A stretch of DNA of 62,477 bases from NCBI RefSeq assembly GCF_037153975.1, contig NZ_JBBAYJ010000024.1, positions 1-62,477 on the forward strand. Reading direction: 5' to 3'. A program made the position numbers and the translations under genes. This stretch comes from Aquipuribacter sp. SD81. GTDB lineage: Bacteria > Actinomycetota > Actinomycetes > Actinomycetales > JBBAYJ01. The notes beneath the pieces are model-generated. The model ran no database searches and had not been told where the DNA came from. It saw only the letters and a program-made list of their open reading frames with translations. Shown in pieces: positions 34,511 to 42,558 of the stretch; positions within the stretch are counted from its first letter, which is position 1; each line of letters begins with the position of its first letter.

Positions 34511-35689
34511 ATGCGCGACGACCCGGGCGACCTGCTCACGGTCCCGGTGACCGTCGACCTGCTGCGCGGCTGCCTCGACGCCGAGCCGACCGCCGACGGG
34601 CTCCTCCCGCACCGGCTGCCGCGGTGGGCGCGGGCGCAGAACAGCGACCCGCAGCTCGCGGCCGTCGAGGTGCAGCCGGCGGGCGTGCGGCTCGCCGTCC
34701 GCACCGCGGCGACCCGGATCGAGCTCGACACGTCCCCGACGACGTTCGGCTACGTCGGCGCCCCGCGTCGCCCGCGCGGGGTGTACGACCTCGTCGTCGA
34801 CGGGCGGCTCGTCTCCCAGGCGACGGCGAGCGGCGGACGCACCCTCACCGTCGACCTCGCGACCGGCACGAGCCGCACCGAGGAGGGGCCGGTGTGCACG
34901 CTCGTCTTCGGCGGCCTGCCCGCGGGGGACAAGCACGTCGAGGTGTGGCTGCCGCACAACGAGCAGACGGCGCTGCTCGCGCTGCGGGCCGACGCACCCC
35001 TCGCGCCGGCGCCCGCGGACCGTCGCCCCCGGTGGGTGCACCACGGCAGCAGCATCAGCCAGGGGTCGAACGCCGCCTCCCCGACCGGCACGTGGCCGGC
35101 GACGGCGGCGCGGCTCGTGGGGCTCGACCTCGTCAACCTCGGGTTCGGCGGCGGGGCGATGCTCGACCCGTTCGTGGCCCGCACGATGGGCGGGACGGCC
35201 GCGGACCTGCTGAGCGTGGAGATCGGCATCAACCTCGTGACGGGGGACGTCATGCGCATGCGTGCCTTCGGCCCGGCGGTGCACGGCTTCCTCGACACGC
35301 TGCGCGAGGCGCACCCCGACACCCCGGTCGTCGTGCTGTCGCCGCTGCTGTGCCCGATCCACGAGCACACCCCCGGGCCGGGCTCCTTCGACGTGGCCGC
35401 CCTCGGCGAGGGCCGGCTCGCCTTCACCGCGACCGGCGACCCCGCCGACGTCGCGCGCGGCCGGCTCACGCTGTCGACGGTGCGCACCGAGCTCGCGCGC
35501 ATCGTCGAGCAGCGCGCGGCGGAGGACCCGCACCTGCACCTGGTCGACGGGCGCTCGCTGTACGGCGAGGACGACGCCGTCGAGCGGCCGCTGCCGGACC
35601 GGCTGCACCCGGACGCGGCGACGCACCGGGTCGTGGGCGAGCGCTTCGCGGCGATGGCGGCGGCGGAGCTGCCGTCGCCCGGGACCTGA
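34511..35689 (+). CDS. SGNH/GDSL-type esterase or lipase
   Basis: 392 aa, cytoplasmic. The N-terminal about 165 residues form a beta-sandwich; the SGNH domain follows. Seen: HHGSSISQG (block I Ser), NLGFGGGAML (block II Gly), VEIGINLV (block III, Asn) and PDRLHPDAATH (block V Asp and His). This matches GDSL-3-type hydrolases, which deacetylate carbohydrates or esters. ATG at 34511 follows TCTAAT by 6 nt, so likely leaderless. Palindromes CGGGTCCC-N4-GGGACCCG (34452-34471) and CCGCAG-AC-CTGCGG (34485-34498) lie upstream and may be operators. Confidence 0.85.
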   Translation: MRDDPGDLLTVPVTVDLLRGCLDAEPTADGLLPHRLPRWARAQNSDPQLAAVEVQPAGVRLAVRTAATRIELDTSPTTFGYVGAPRRPRGVYDLVVDGRLVSQATASGGRTLTVDLATGTSRTEEGPVCTLVFGGLPAGDKHVEVWLPHNEQTALLALRADAPLAPAPADRRPRWVHHGSSISQGSNAASPTGTWPATAARLVGLDLVNLGFGGGAMLDPFVARTMGGTAADLLSVEIGINLVTGDVMRMRAFGPAVHGFLDTLREAHPDTPVVVLSPLLCPIHEHTPGPGSFDVAALGEGRLAFTATGDPADVARGRLTLSTVRTELARIVEQRAAEDPHLHLVDGRSLYGEDDAVERPLPDRLHPDAATHRVVGERFAAMAAAELPSPGT

Positions 35690-35699
35690 CGGGTCCCCT

Positions 35700-36209
35700 T
35701 CAGTCGCTGGGTGCGTCGCCGTCCTGCGTGTCGTCGCGCGCCGTCATGCGCCCCTCGGGGTCGACGCGCGTGAGCATCGCCTCGGCGATGCGCCGCAGCT
35801 GGTCGACCTGCTGCCGGGTGAGCGGGTCGACGACGTGGCGGCGGACCGTCTCGACGTGACCGGGGGCGGCCCCGACGAGGACGTCCCACCCGGCGTCGGT
35901 GAGGTGCGCGTTCGTCGCCCGGCCGTCGCCCGGGCAGGGCCGGCGCTCGACGAGGCCGCGGTCCTCGAGACGGCGGACCACGTGCGAGAGCCGGGGGAGC
36001 GTGGCGTTGACGCGCTGCCCCAGCACGGCCATCCGCAGGGTGCGCGAGGGCGCCTCGGACAGCATCGCCAGGACCATGTACTCGAAGTGCGTGAGCCCGG
36101 CGTCGCGCCGCAGCTGCTGGTCGAGCACGCCGGGCAGCAGCTCGACGACCGCGACGAAGCGGAGCCAGGCCGCCTGCTCCTCCTCGTCCAGCCACGGCGT
36201 CCCGGTCAT
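35700..36209 (-). CDS. MarR-family transcriptional regulator
   Basis: 169 aa winged helix protein. Seen: dimerisation helix WLRFVAVVELLPGVLDQQLRRDAGLTHFEYMVLAMLSEAP, recognition helix QRVNATLPRLSHVVRRLEDRGLV, and wing RRPCPGDGRATNAHLTDAG. No Cys sensor pair is obvious. It is divergent from an NADP oxidoreductase and glyoxalase unit. Two palindromes lie in the 91-bp gap, the nearer one 18 nt from its own start, so it likely represses both itself and those genes. Confidence 0.92.
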   Translation of the reverse strand: MTGTPWLDEEEQAAWLRFVAVVELLPGVLDQQLRRDAGLTHFEYMVLAMLSEAPSRTLRMAVLGQRVNATLPRLSHVVRRLEDRGLVERRPCPGDGRATNAHLTDAGWDVLVGAAPGHVETVRRHVVDPLTRQQVDQLRRIAEAMLTRVDPEGRMTARDDTQDGDAPSD

Positions 36210-36226
36210 GCCCCGAGCGTACGCGT

Positions 36227-36244
36227 CACTTGACGGAACAAGTG
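36227..36244. promoter_or_regulatory. Candidate MarR operator
   Basis: CACTTG-ACGGAA-CAAGTG is a perfect 6-bp inverted repeat with 6-nt spacer. It lies just upstream of marR. A second smaller palindrome, GTTG-TAA-CAAC, is at 36262-36272, nearer the divergent gene. MarR dimers bind 16-20 bp palindromes of this sort between divergent genes. The TTGACG inside the first one could also serve as a -35 element. Confidence 0.55.
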
Positions 36245-36300
36245 AATCTGGTGCACGGTTGGTTGTAACAACAAGCGACTACAGCACCTGGAGCACCGAC

Positions 36301-36876
36301 ATGGCACACCTCACGATCATCGGCACCGGCAGCATGGGCAGCGCCATCGCGGCGGTCGCCGCGAAGGGCGGCCACACCGTCCAGCTGATCGGCTCCGGCG
36401 ACCCGGCCACCGCGGTCGCCGGCGACGTCGTCGTCCTCGCGGTCCCCTACCCGGCCGTCGCCGATGTCCTCCGGGAGCGGAGCGAGCAGCTCGACGGCAG
36501 GGTCGTCGTCGACATCACGAACCCGCTCGACTTCTCGACCTTCGACTCCCTCGTCGTGCCCGCCGACAGCTCGGCCGCCGCGGAGATCGCCGCCGCCCTG
36601 CCCGGCGCCCGCGTGGTCAAGGCGTTCAACACGAACTTCGCCGGCACCCTCGCGTCCGGGACGGTCGGCGCGGTGCCCACGACCGTCCTCGTGGCCGGGG
36701 ACGACGCGGACGCGAAGGAGGCGGTGGCCGCGATCGTCACCTCCGGCGGCCTGCGCGCCGTCGACGCGGGCTCCCTCGCCCGCGCCCGCGAGCTGGAGTC
36801 GCTCGGCTTCCTGCAGATCACCCTCGCCGCGAACGAGAAGGTCAGCTGGACCGGCGGCTTCGGCGTCGCGGCCTGA
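36301..36876 (+). CDS. NADP/F420 oxidoreductase-type dinucleotide-binding protein
   Basis: 191 aa. N-terminal GTGSMGSAIAAVAAKGGH is the Rossmann loop; VAGDVVVLAVPYPAVADVL and VVDITNPLDF follow, then AFNTNFAGTL. This is the pattern of NADPH:F420 oxidoreductase-like (NADP_oxidored_F420) proteins. Length is at the short end for the family. ATG; 35 bp before a glyoxalase gene on the same strand. Divergent from MarR. Probably a stress-linked reductase; cofactor partner not certain. Confidence 0.85.
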   Translation: MAHLTIIGTGSMGSAIAAVAAKGGHTVQLIGSGDPATAVAGDVVVLAVPYPAVADVLRERSEQLDGRVVVDITNPLDFSTFDSLVVPADSSAAAEIAAALPGARVVKAFNTNFAGTLASGTVGAVPTTVLVAGDDADAKEAVAAIVTSGGLRAVDAGSLARARELESLGFLQITLAANEKVSWTGGFGVAA

Positions 36877-36911
36877 CCGCCACCACCGTCGAGACCCCCA
36901 GGAGAAGTGCC

Positions 36912-37430
36912 ATGACCGTCGCCGCCGTCCGTCTCAACCACGCCGTCCTCTTCGTCGCCGACCTCGAGCGGAGCCTCGCCTTCTACCGCGAGGCCTTCGG
37001 CATGGAGGTGGTCGCGCGCGAGCCGCGCGCGGACGCCGCCTTCCTGCGGCTGCCGCGGTCGGGCAACCACCACGACCTCGGCCTGTTCGGCGTCGGCGCC
37101 CAGCCGCCGCGACCGCGCGGGTCCGTCGGCCTGTACCACCTCGCGTGGCAGGTCGACACGGTCGAGGAGCTCGCCGGGGCCCGCACCACCCTCGCCCGGC
37201 TCGGGGCGCTCACGGGCGAGTCCAGCCACGGCGCCACCAAGAGCCTGTACGCCGCCGACCCCGACGGCAACGAGTTCGAGGTCATGTGGATGCTGCCGCG
37301 GGCGGAGTGGGGTGCGTACGAGAACGCCGCGCCGATCGAGCGGCTCGACCTCGCCGGCGAGGTCGAGCGGTGGCGGGGCGTCCGGACCGCCGCGGAGCTC
37401 GTGCCGCTGGAGCCGCCCGTCGCGCCGTAG
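36912..37430 (+). CDS. Glyoxalase/dioxygenase (VOC) family protein
   Basis: 172 aa, two beta-alpha-beta-beta-beta modules. Likely metal ligands: His10 (LNHAVLF), His76 (LYHLAWQV) and Glu123 (DPDGNEFEVMW), the catechol-2,3-dioxygenase-like set. Size fits a one-domain pair plus a tail. ATG with CAGGAGA 7 nt upstream. Follows the NADP oxidoreductase in the putative MarR-controlled unit. Substrate may be a thiol adduct or catechol; not resolved. Confidence 0.9.
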   Translation: MTVAAVRLNHAVLFVADLERSLAFYREAFGMEVVAREPRADAAFLRLPRSGNHHDLGLFGVGAQPPRPRGSVGLYHLAWQVDTVEELAGARTTLARLGALTGESSHGATKSLYAADPDGNEFEVMWMLPRAEWGAYENAAPIERLDLAGEVERWRGVRTAAELVPLEPPVAP

Positions 37431-37432
37431 GT

Positions 37433-37477
37433 CTGCGTTCCTGCCGACGACCGCGCCGTAGGTCGACAGGAACGCAG
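37433..37477. terminator. Hairpin after glyoxalase gene
   Basis: CTGCGTTCCTG (37433-37443) pairs perfectly with CAGGAACGCAG (37467-37477); 4 more pairs follow beyond one mismatch, around a loop from about 37449. It begins 2 nt after the stop codon, so it can end the marR-controlled transcript. The CTGCGTTCCTG core with a GTCGAC-like interior may be a dispersed palindromic repeat, which cannot be tested in one window. Confidence 0.65.
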
Positions 37478-37579
37478 GCGCGGGTGGTGCCCCGTGCGGT
37501 GGCAGGGCTCCACGCCGCGGGTGACGATCGGGAGGACCCCGCCGGCCGAGCCGGCACCCCGGAACGCCCAGGAGGCACC

Positions 37580-38518
37580 GTGCGCCGTCCCCCGTCCGTC
37601 CCGTCCACCCGGCTCGCGGCCGCGGCCGCGGCCGCGCTCGTCGGCGCGTCGTTGCTCGCCGCGCCGGCCCAGGCCGCCGAGCCCTTCCCCGACACCGTCC
37701 CGCTGCCCGACGGCTTCCAGCCCGAGGGCATCGAGTCCGGCCGCGGCACGACGCTGTTCGTCGGGTCGCTCGCCGACGGCGCCATCTGGCGCGGTGACGC
37801 CCGGACCGGTGAGGGCGAGGTCCTGGCCGAGGGCGCCGAGGGCCGCGTGAGCGTCGGCATCGCCTACGACGCCTCCACCGACCGGCTGTGGGTGGCGGGC
37901 GGGGAGACCGGCGAGGTCCGCGTGTACGACGGCACGTCCGGCGAGCTCCTGCGGACGTACTCGCTCGCGGGGACCGGCTTCCTCAACGACGTCGCGATCA
38001 CGCGTGACGCCGTCTACGTCACCGACTCGAACGTGCAGCAGCTCGTCGTCGTGCCGACGCCGGGCGGCGAGCCGGGCGACGCGGCGAGCACCGTCCCGCT
38101 CACCGGCGACCTGCAGTACGTGGCGGACGGCTTCAACGCCAACGGCATCGTCGCCGACCCGTCCGGGCGCACGCTGCTCGTCGTGCAGAGCGCGACCGGG
38201 CTGCTGTTCCAGGTCGACCCGGCCACCGGCGGCACCGAGCAGGTCGACCTCGGCGGGGAGACCCTCGTCAACGGCGACGGCCTCGAGCTGCGCGGCCGCA
38301 CGCTCTGGGCGGTGCAGAACCAGGACAACGTCGTGACGGAGGTGGCGCTCGCCGGCGACCTCGCGAGCGGCGAGGTCGTCGCCCGGCTCACCGACGACGA
38401 CTTCGACGTGCCGACCACCGTCGCCGTCGCCGCCGGGCGGCTGTACGCCGTCAACGCCCGCTTCGGCACGACCCCGACCCCCACGACGGAGTACGACGTC
38501 GTGCAGGTGGGTCGCTGA
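37580..38518 (+). CDS. Secreted SMP-30/NHL-type beta-propeller protein
   Basis: 312 aa, GTG with AGGAGG 5 nt upstream. Signal peptide to about residue 33 (SLLAAPAQAAE). Then six blade-like repeats with a YDxxxDRLWVAGG pattern: LFVGSLADGAIWRG, DRLWVAGGETGEVRVYDG, FLNDVAITRDAVYVTDS, GIVADPSGRTLLVVQS, NGDGLELRGRTLWAVQN. The metal-binding Glu/Asn/Asp triad of gluconolactonases (SMP-30) may be present but I cannot align it surely. Exported; partner unknown. Confidence 0.82.
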   Translation: MRRPPSVPSTRLAAAAAAALVGASLLAAPAQAAEPFPDTVPLPDGFQPEGIESGRGTTLFVGSLADGAIWRGDARTGEGEVLAEGAEGRVSVGIAYDASTDRLWVAGGETGEVRVYDGTSGELLRTYSLAGTGFLNDVAITRDAVYVTDSNVQQLVVVPTPGGEPGDAASTVPLTGDLQYVADGFNANGIVADPSGRTLLVVQSATGLLFQVDPATGGTEQVDLGGETLVNGDGLELRGRTLWAVQNQDNVVTEVALAGDLASGEVVARLTDDDFDVPTTVAVAAGRLYAVNARFGTTPTPTTEYDVVQVGR

Positions 38519-38531
38519 CCGGGCGCCGCCG

Positions 38532-38590
38532 CTGAGCCTGCAGCGGTGACCGCGAGGCGCCGCGCGCGCCGGTCACCGCTGCACGCTCAG
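38532..38590. terminator. Bidirectional terminator between convergent genes
   Basis: GCAGCGGTGACC (38540-38551) pairs with GGTCACCGCTGC (38571-38582), and the stem goes on outside a 2-nt bulge with CTGAGC (38532-38537) and GCTCAG (38585-38590). The loop is 19 nt of C/G. It starts 14 nt after the propeller gene and includes the stop codon of the reductase on the other strand. Confidence 0.85.
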
Positions 38591-39084
38591 CCGTTCACCG
38601 GCACCGGCGGCACCCGGCGCAGCTCGAGGCACTGCTCGACCCCGAAGGCGCGCATGACGCGCAGCTCGGCGGGGCCGTACTGCCCGGCGACCTCGGCGAG
38701 CGACACCACGCGTGGCGAGCCGACCTCGACCTCCTCGCCGTCGTGCTCGACGACGGCCGAGCCTGCGGCCAGCACGTTCTGCACCCAGTCGGCGCGCGGG
38801 CCGTACACGAGGCCCACGAGGAACCCGCCCTCCACAGGCACGAGCCCGAGCGGGGTGCGGTGGGTGCGGCCCGAGCGCCGCCCCGTGTGCCGCAGCACCG
38901 AGGCGTCGGCGCCCGGGCGCCCGGCCGTCCGCAGGGCGCGCGGGTTCATGACGTCGCGGTTGATCCGCCGCTGCCAGTCGACGACGCGGGAGTCCTTGTC
39001 GCGCATGCCCCGCAGCCAGGCCATGAGGAGCAGCACCGGGAGCGCGCAGGCGAGGAGGATGACGGCGGTGCGGCGACGCGACAT
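38587..39084 (-). CDS. Deazaflavin (F420)-dependent nitroreductase-like protein
   Basis: 165 aa, ATG with GAGGAGG 7 nt upstream. An N-terminal hydrophobic helix (AVILLACALPVLLLMAWL) anchors it. The rest matches the Ddn/Rv1155-like split barrel: VLRHTGRRSGRTHRTPLGLVPVEGGFLVGLVYGPRADWVQNVLAAGSAVVEHDG. Family knowledge: such proteins reduce quinones or nitro compounds with F420H2. Short C-terminus as in Ddn. Divergent from the dehydrogenase that follows. Confidence 0.88.
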   Translation of the reverse strand: MSRRRTAVILLACALPVLLLMAWLRGMRDKDSRVVDWQRRINRDVMNPRALRTAGRPGADASVLRHTGRRSGRTHRTPLGLVPVEGGFLVGLVYGPRADWVQNVLAAGSAVVEHDGEEVEVGSPRVVSLAEVAGQYGPAELRVMRAFGVEQCLELRRVPPVPVNG

Positions 39085-39219
39085 GCAGACCCTCCTCGAC
39101 GGCGTCACCACCCTCCCAGGCGCGGCGCGGGACGCGCCAGAGCCGGACCGCGGGCACGCGGACCGGCCGGCGGCGGCCGCGGGGGCATAGCCTTCGGACC
39201 TCAGGGAGGGAGCGAGGCC

Positions 39220-40371
39220 ATGGAGCGACTCACCATCGGCGTGGTCGGGGCCACCCGTAAGCCCGACGAACGGCGGCGTCCGCTGCACCCGGCGCACCTC
39301 GACCGCATCGACGCGGACGTCCGCGCCCACCTGCTCGTGGAGCGCGGCTACGGCGTCCACTTCGGCGTCGACGACGCGGAGGTCGCCCGGTGGGTCGGCG
39401 GGGTCGTCGACCGCGAGGAGCTGCTCGCGCGGGCCGACGTCGTGCTGCTGCCGAAGCCCGTGGCCGCCGACCTCGCCGAGATGCGCGAGGGCCAGGTGCT
39501 GTGGGGCTGGCCGCACCTCGTGCAGGACCGCGAGCTCACGCAGCTCGCCGTCGACCGGCGCCTGTCGGTCATCGCGTGGGAGTCGATGAACCACTGGAAC
39601 GCCGACGGGTCGTACTCGCTGCACGTGTTCCACCTCAACAACGAGATCGCCGGCTACGCGGCCGTCGTGCACGCGCTGCAGCTGCGCGGCACGACCGGTG
39701 CGTACGGCCGGCAGCTGCGGGCGGCCGTCGTGTCGTTCGGGGCGACCGCGCGCGGCGCGGTGCGCGCGCTCAACGCCCTCGACATCCACGACGTCACCGT
39801 CATCACCCAGCGCGACAGCCCGGCTGTCGCGGCGCCCTTCGCGGGGGTGACGATGCAGCGCTTCGAACGCCTGGAGGACGACCCACGACGCACCCGGGTC
39901 CTGACCCCCGACGGTCCGGAGGACACCGAGCACTTCCTCGCGCGCCACGACGTCGTCGTCAACTGCATCCTGCAGGACACCGACGCCCCGCTCCTCTTCG
40001 CCGAGGACCCGCACGTGTTCGCGCGGGGCAGCGTCCTCGTCGACGTGTCCGTCGACGCCGGCATGGGCTTCGCGTGGGCGCGGCCGACGACGTTCGCCGA
40101 CCCGGTGCTCGAGGTCGGCGACGGCGTCACGTACTACGCCGTCGACCACACCCCCTCGCTGTACTGGGACTCCGCGACGTGGACGATCAGCGAGGCGCTG
40201 CTGCCGTGGCTGGACGTCGTGCAGCGGGGGCCGGAGGCGTGGCGGGAGCAGGACACCATCGCGCGGGCGGTGGAGGTCGAGGACGGCGTCATCCGCAACG
40301 AGCGGATCCTCGCCTTCCAGGGGCGGGCGGCGGCGTACCCGCACGCCGAGTCAGGAGGTCGACACCCCTAG
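39220..40371 (+). CDS. N5-(carboxyethyl)ornithine synthase / alanine dehydrogenase-like
   Basis: 383 aa. N-terminal IGVVGATRKPDERRRPLHPAHLDRI is the AlaDH/PNT substrate half. EVLLLPKP-type VVLLPKPVAADL and GWPHLVQDRELTQLAVD follow, then the NAD-binding part VVSFGATARGAVRAL and VDVSVDAGMGF. The closest pattern is carboxyethylornithine synthase, which joins pyruvate to ornithine by NADPH reduction; saccharopine dehydrogenase-like enzymes are an alternative. ATG with GGAG about 8 nt upstream. No amino acid genes adjoin. Confidence 0.72.
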   Translation: MERLTIGVVGATRKPDERRRPLHPAHLDRIDADVRAHLLVERGYGVHFGVDDAEVARWVGGVVDREELLARADVVLLPKPVAADLAEMREGQVLWGWPHLVQDRELTQLAVDRRLSVIAWESMNHWNADGSYSLHVFHLNNEIAGYAAVVHALQLRGTTGAYGRQLRAAVVSFGATARGAVRALNALDIHDVTVITQRDSPAVAAPFAGVTMQRFERLEDDPRRTRVLTPDGPEDTEHFLARHDVVVNCILQDTDAPLLFAEDPHVFARGSVLVDVSVDAGMGFAWARPTTFADPVLEVGDGVTYYAVDHTPSLYWDSATWTISEALLPWLDVVQRGPEAWREQDTIARAVEVEDGVIRNERILAFQGRAAAYPHAESGGRHP

Positions 40372-40424
40372 CGGATGCGTGCGGGGCCCACGGGAATGAC
40401 AGGCGGGCTTCCAGCTCGTCGAAC

Positions 40425-41039
40425 TCAGGTCCCGGCGTGCAGGTTGCCCAGCACTGCCCTGTAACCGCGATGCATGTCGCGCCAACCGAAGGCAGTCAGC
40501 GCCGACAGCAGGACGAAGACGACGACCGACGCCACGACCCAGTGGTCATGCCCACGTGTGGTCCACACCTCCGCGTGTGTCAGTGCGGCGATGACGAACA
40601 CGGCGACGGTGAACAAGCCTGCCAGCATCCAGTTCGTCATGGAACGGCTCCGGACAGCGCCTCCGCCGCGGTACCAGGCCAGTGGCAACGTCTCGTCGCT
40701 CGTGAGCGACGACCCGGAGAGCAGGTCGAGCGCACGTTCGTGGCAGGCGTGCTTCTGAGCGGACGTGGCGAGGAACTCCCCAAGCACGTGCAGTGCGATC
40801 CAGTACACGCCCAGTGCCGCATACGGGAGCGCGAGGAGGTAGAGGCTCCCTGTGGCGCTCATCCAGATCGGCCCGCTGGCCGCCAGGAGCGCGAAGCCGC
40901 CGAAGCACACCGTGTAGACCTGGAAGAGGAGCCGCCTGCCCACGTCGTCGTAGTGACGTGCCTCCGCGAGGAACAGCTCCGCGAGGGCCTGTCCCTCGCC
41001 ATGACCCCCTCGCGTCCGCGTCGCCCACAGTGGCAGCAC
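40425..41039 (-). CDS. Four-helix membrane protein, unknown, lower GC
   Basis: 204 aa. Two pairs of hydrophobic helices (about residues 35-85 and 140-185) are separated by a cytoplasmic stretch of about 55 residues with HACHERALDLLSGSSL and LPLAWYRGGG. The layout recalls SLATT-type two-hairpin proteins, but I cannot confirm it. The sampled GC is about 63 %, clearly below the neighbours, which suggests recent transfer. GTG start at 41039 is not supported by a good ribosome site; an internal start is possible. Neighbours are unrelated. Confidence 0.6.
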   Translation of the reverse strand: MLPLWATRTRGGHGEGQALAELFLAEARHYDDVGRRLLFQVYTVCFGGFALLAASGPIWMSATGSLYLLALPYAALGVYWIALHVLGEFLATSAQKHACHERALDLLSGSSLTSDETLPLAWYRGGGAVRSRSMTNWMLAGLFTVAVFVIAALTHAEVWTTRGHDHWVVASVVVFVLLSALTAFGWRDMHRGYRAVLGNLHAGT

Positions 41040-41133
41040 TCGACTCGACTAGCACGCTCACCAGGTCGGTGCGGGGCTTCCGGTTGACGTCCGCAGCACT
41101 CCGCCGGTCTGAGGCGTGCGGCATGCTCGGCGC

Positions 41134-41676
41134 GTGCCGATCGAACCGGACACCAAGGACTGGACGTGGGTGCTGCGGCGCCCCTGCCCGGAGTGCGGCT
41201 TCGACGCCGCCCGCGTCGCGCCCGAGGAGGTGGCGGACCGGCTGCGTGCGGACCTTCCGGTCTGGCACGCGGTCGTGCTCAAGGACGGCGCCGCCGACCG
41301 GCCGGACGACGCCACGTGGTCGCCGCTGGAGTACGGCTGCCACGTGCGCGACCTGCACCGGGTGTACCGCGGCCGGGTCGAGCGCATGCTCGCGGAGGAC
41401 GACCCGCTGTACGACAACTGGGACCAGGACGCCACGGCGGTGCAGGAGCGCTACGCCGAGCAGGATCCCGCGGCCGTGGCCGAGGCGCTCGTCGCCGAGG
41501 GCGAGGCGACGGCCGCCGTGCTCGACGGCGTGCGCGGGCAGCAGTGGCAGCGACCGGGCCGCAGGGGAGACGGCGCCTCGTTCACGATCGACGGGCTCGC
41601 GCGCTACTACCTGCACGACGCGGTGCACCACCTCGTCGACGTGGGCGCCCGCAGCGCCTCACACGACCAGCCGTAG
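41134..41676 (+). CDS. DinB-family protein with Cys-x2-Cys N-terminus
   Basis: 180 aa. The N-terminal RPCPECGFD looks like a zinc knuckle half. Then a four-helix bundle with WSPLEYGCHVRDLHRVYRGRV and YLHDAVHHLVDVG; His in HVRD and the HDAVHH pair could form the metal triad of DinB/mycothiol transferases. GTG at 41134 follows CATGCT by 6 nt (leaderless type). Its end overlaps the convergent NAD kinase-like gene by 18 bp. Likely a thiol S-transferase or hydrolase, not a DNA damage gene as such. Confidence 0.82.
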   Translation: MPIEPDTKDWTWVLRRPCPECGFDAARVAPEEVADRLRADLPVWHAVVLKDGAADRPDDATWSPLEYGCHVRDLHRVYRGRVERMLAEDDPLYDNWDQDATAVQERYAEQDPAAVAEALVAEGEATAAVLDGVRGQQWQRPGRRGDGASFTIDGLARYYLHDAVHHLVDVGARSASHDQP

Positions 41677-42558
41677 CCGCCGCCTCGAGACCGTCAGGTC
41701 GACCGCCTGCCCCCAGGTGGCGGTCAGCCGGTCCGCCTCCAGGCCGTCGCCGAAGGCGACGAGCGCGTCGGAGCGGACGACGACGCGCAGCGCCGCGTCG
41801 GGCGGCAGCACGCCGGCCGTCAGGTCGGTGCCGGTGGTGGGGGAGGGCCACGCCTCGCGCACGAACCACGCGAGGTCGCTGCTGCCGGTGCCCGGGAGCA
41901 CCAGGCCGCCGCGCTCGCGCGCCACGGAGGCCGCCCACCCCGTGCTGCCGGTGCCGGTCGTGACGAGCAGGCCCGACGACGACTGCGCCTCGACCCGGCC
42001 GTCCGGCACGTGCAGCTCCCAGCGCGCCGACTGGTGGCTCGCGTGACCGACGTAGACGTCGTTGAGCGCCTCGACCGCGCTGCCGTCGTCGAGCTCGGCC
42101 CGCACGAGCGCGCGCGGCTCCACCCGGGCGCCCCCGCGCACGACCGCCTCGAGCAGGGCCGGCACGGCCCGCACCCGGTGGCGGACGAGCGCGCCCACGT
42201 TGCGGCCGGGCTCCGGGTCGACGCCGATGACCGCCTGGTCCCGCAGGTACTTCGCGACGTTCGCGACCAGCCCGTCCTGACCGACCACGACGCACACGTC
42301 CTCGGCCTCGAAGGCGAAGCGGTGCAGGTCCTGCCGCTCCACGGACCCGCGGCGCCAGTCCGCCGGGACGGACGCGCTCACCGCCGCGAGCGCCTCCCCG
42401 AGCGCGTCGTGGCGGGCCTGCGCCTCGGCGATCGACCGGCCCCGGCTGCGGAGGAAGAACTCGGCCTGCCCCCGGGTGCCGTGCCGGTCGACGAGCTCCT
42501 CGAGCTCGGTCGCCCGGTGCACGACGACGACGCGCGGCGCGAGGGCCACCTCACTCAC
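41659..42558 (-). CDS. NAD kinase-like protein
   Basis: 299 aa. Seen: NDVYVGHASHQSARWELHV and SSGLLVTTGTGSTGWAASVARE, matching the NDxxxxxxxxxR and TxTGSTAY signatures of ATP-NAD kinases. The usual GGDG loop reads VGQDG near residue 94, so this is a divergent branch; it keeps the catalytic Asp. It would make NADP from NAD. Its start overlaps the stop of the SPFH gene (GTGAGTGA), so they are coupled. Being under an NrtR-type regulator fits NAD metabolism. GTG 42561 is an equal alternative start. Confidence 0.82.
   Translation of the reverse strand: MSEVALAPRVVVVHRATELEELVDRHGTRGQAEFFLRSRGRSIAEAQARHDALGEALAAVSASVPADWRRGSVERQDLHRFAFEAEDVCVVVGQDGLVANVAKYLRDQAVIGVDPEPGRNVGALVRHRVRAVPALLEAVVRGGARVEPRALVRAELDDGSAVEALNDVYVGHASHQSARWELHVPDGRVEAQSSSGLLVTTGTGSTGWAASVARERGGLVLPGTGSSDLAWFVREAWPSPTTGTDLTAGVLPPDAALRVVVRSDALVAFGDGLEADRLTATWGQAVDLTVSRRRLRLVV

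Noticed and set aside
31349-35689. A 1446-codon frame joining the LVIVD region to the SGNH hydrolase
   Set aside because: Only its last 392 codons from ATG 34511 have SGNH motifs; the earlier part is out of frame with the LVIVD gene and antisense to the YaaH-type gene.
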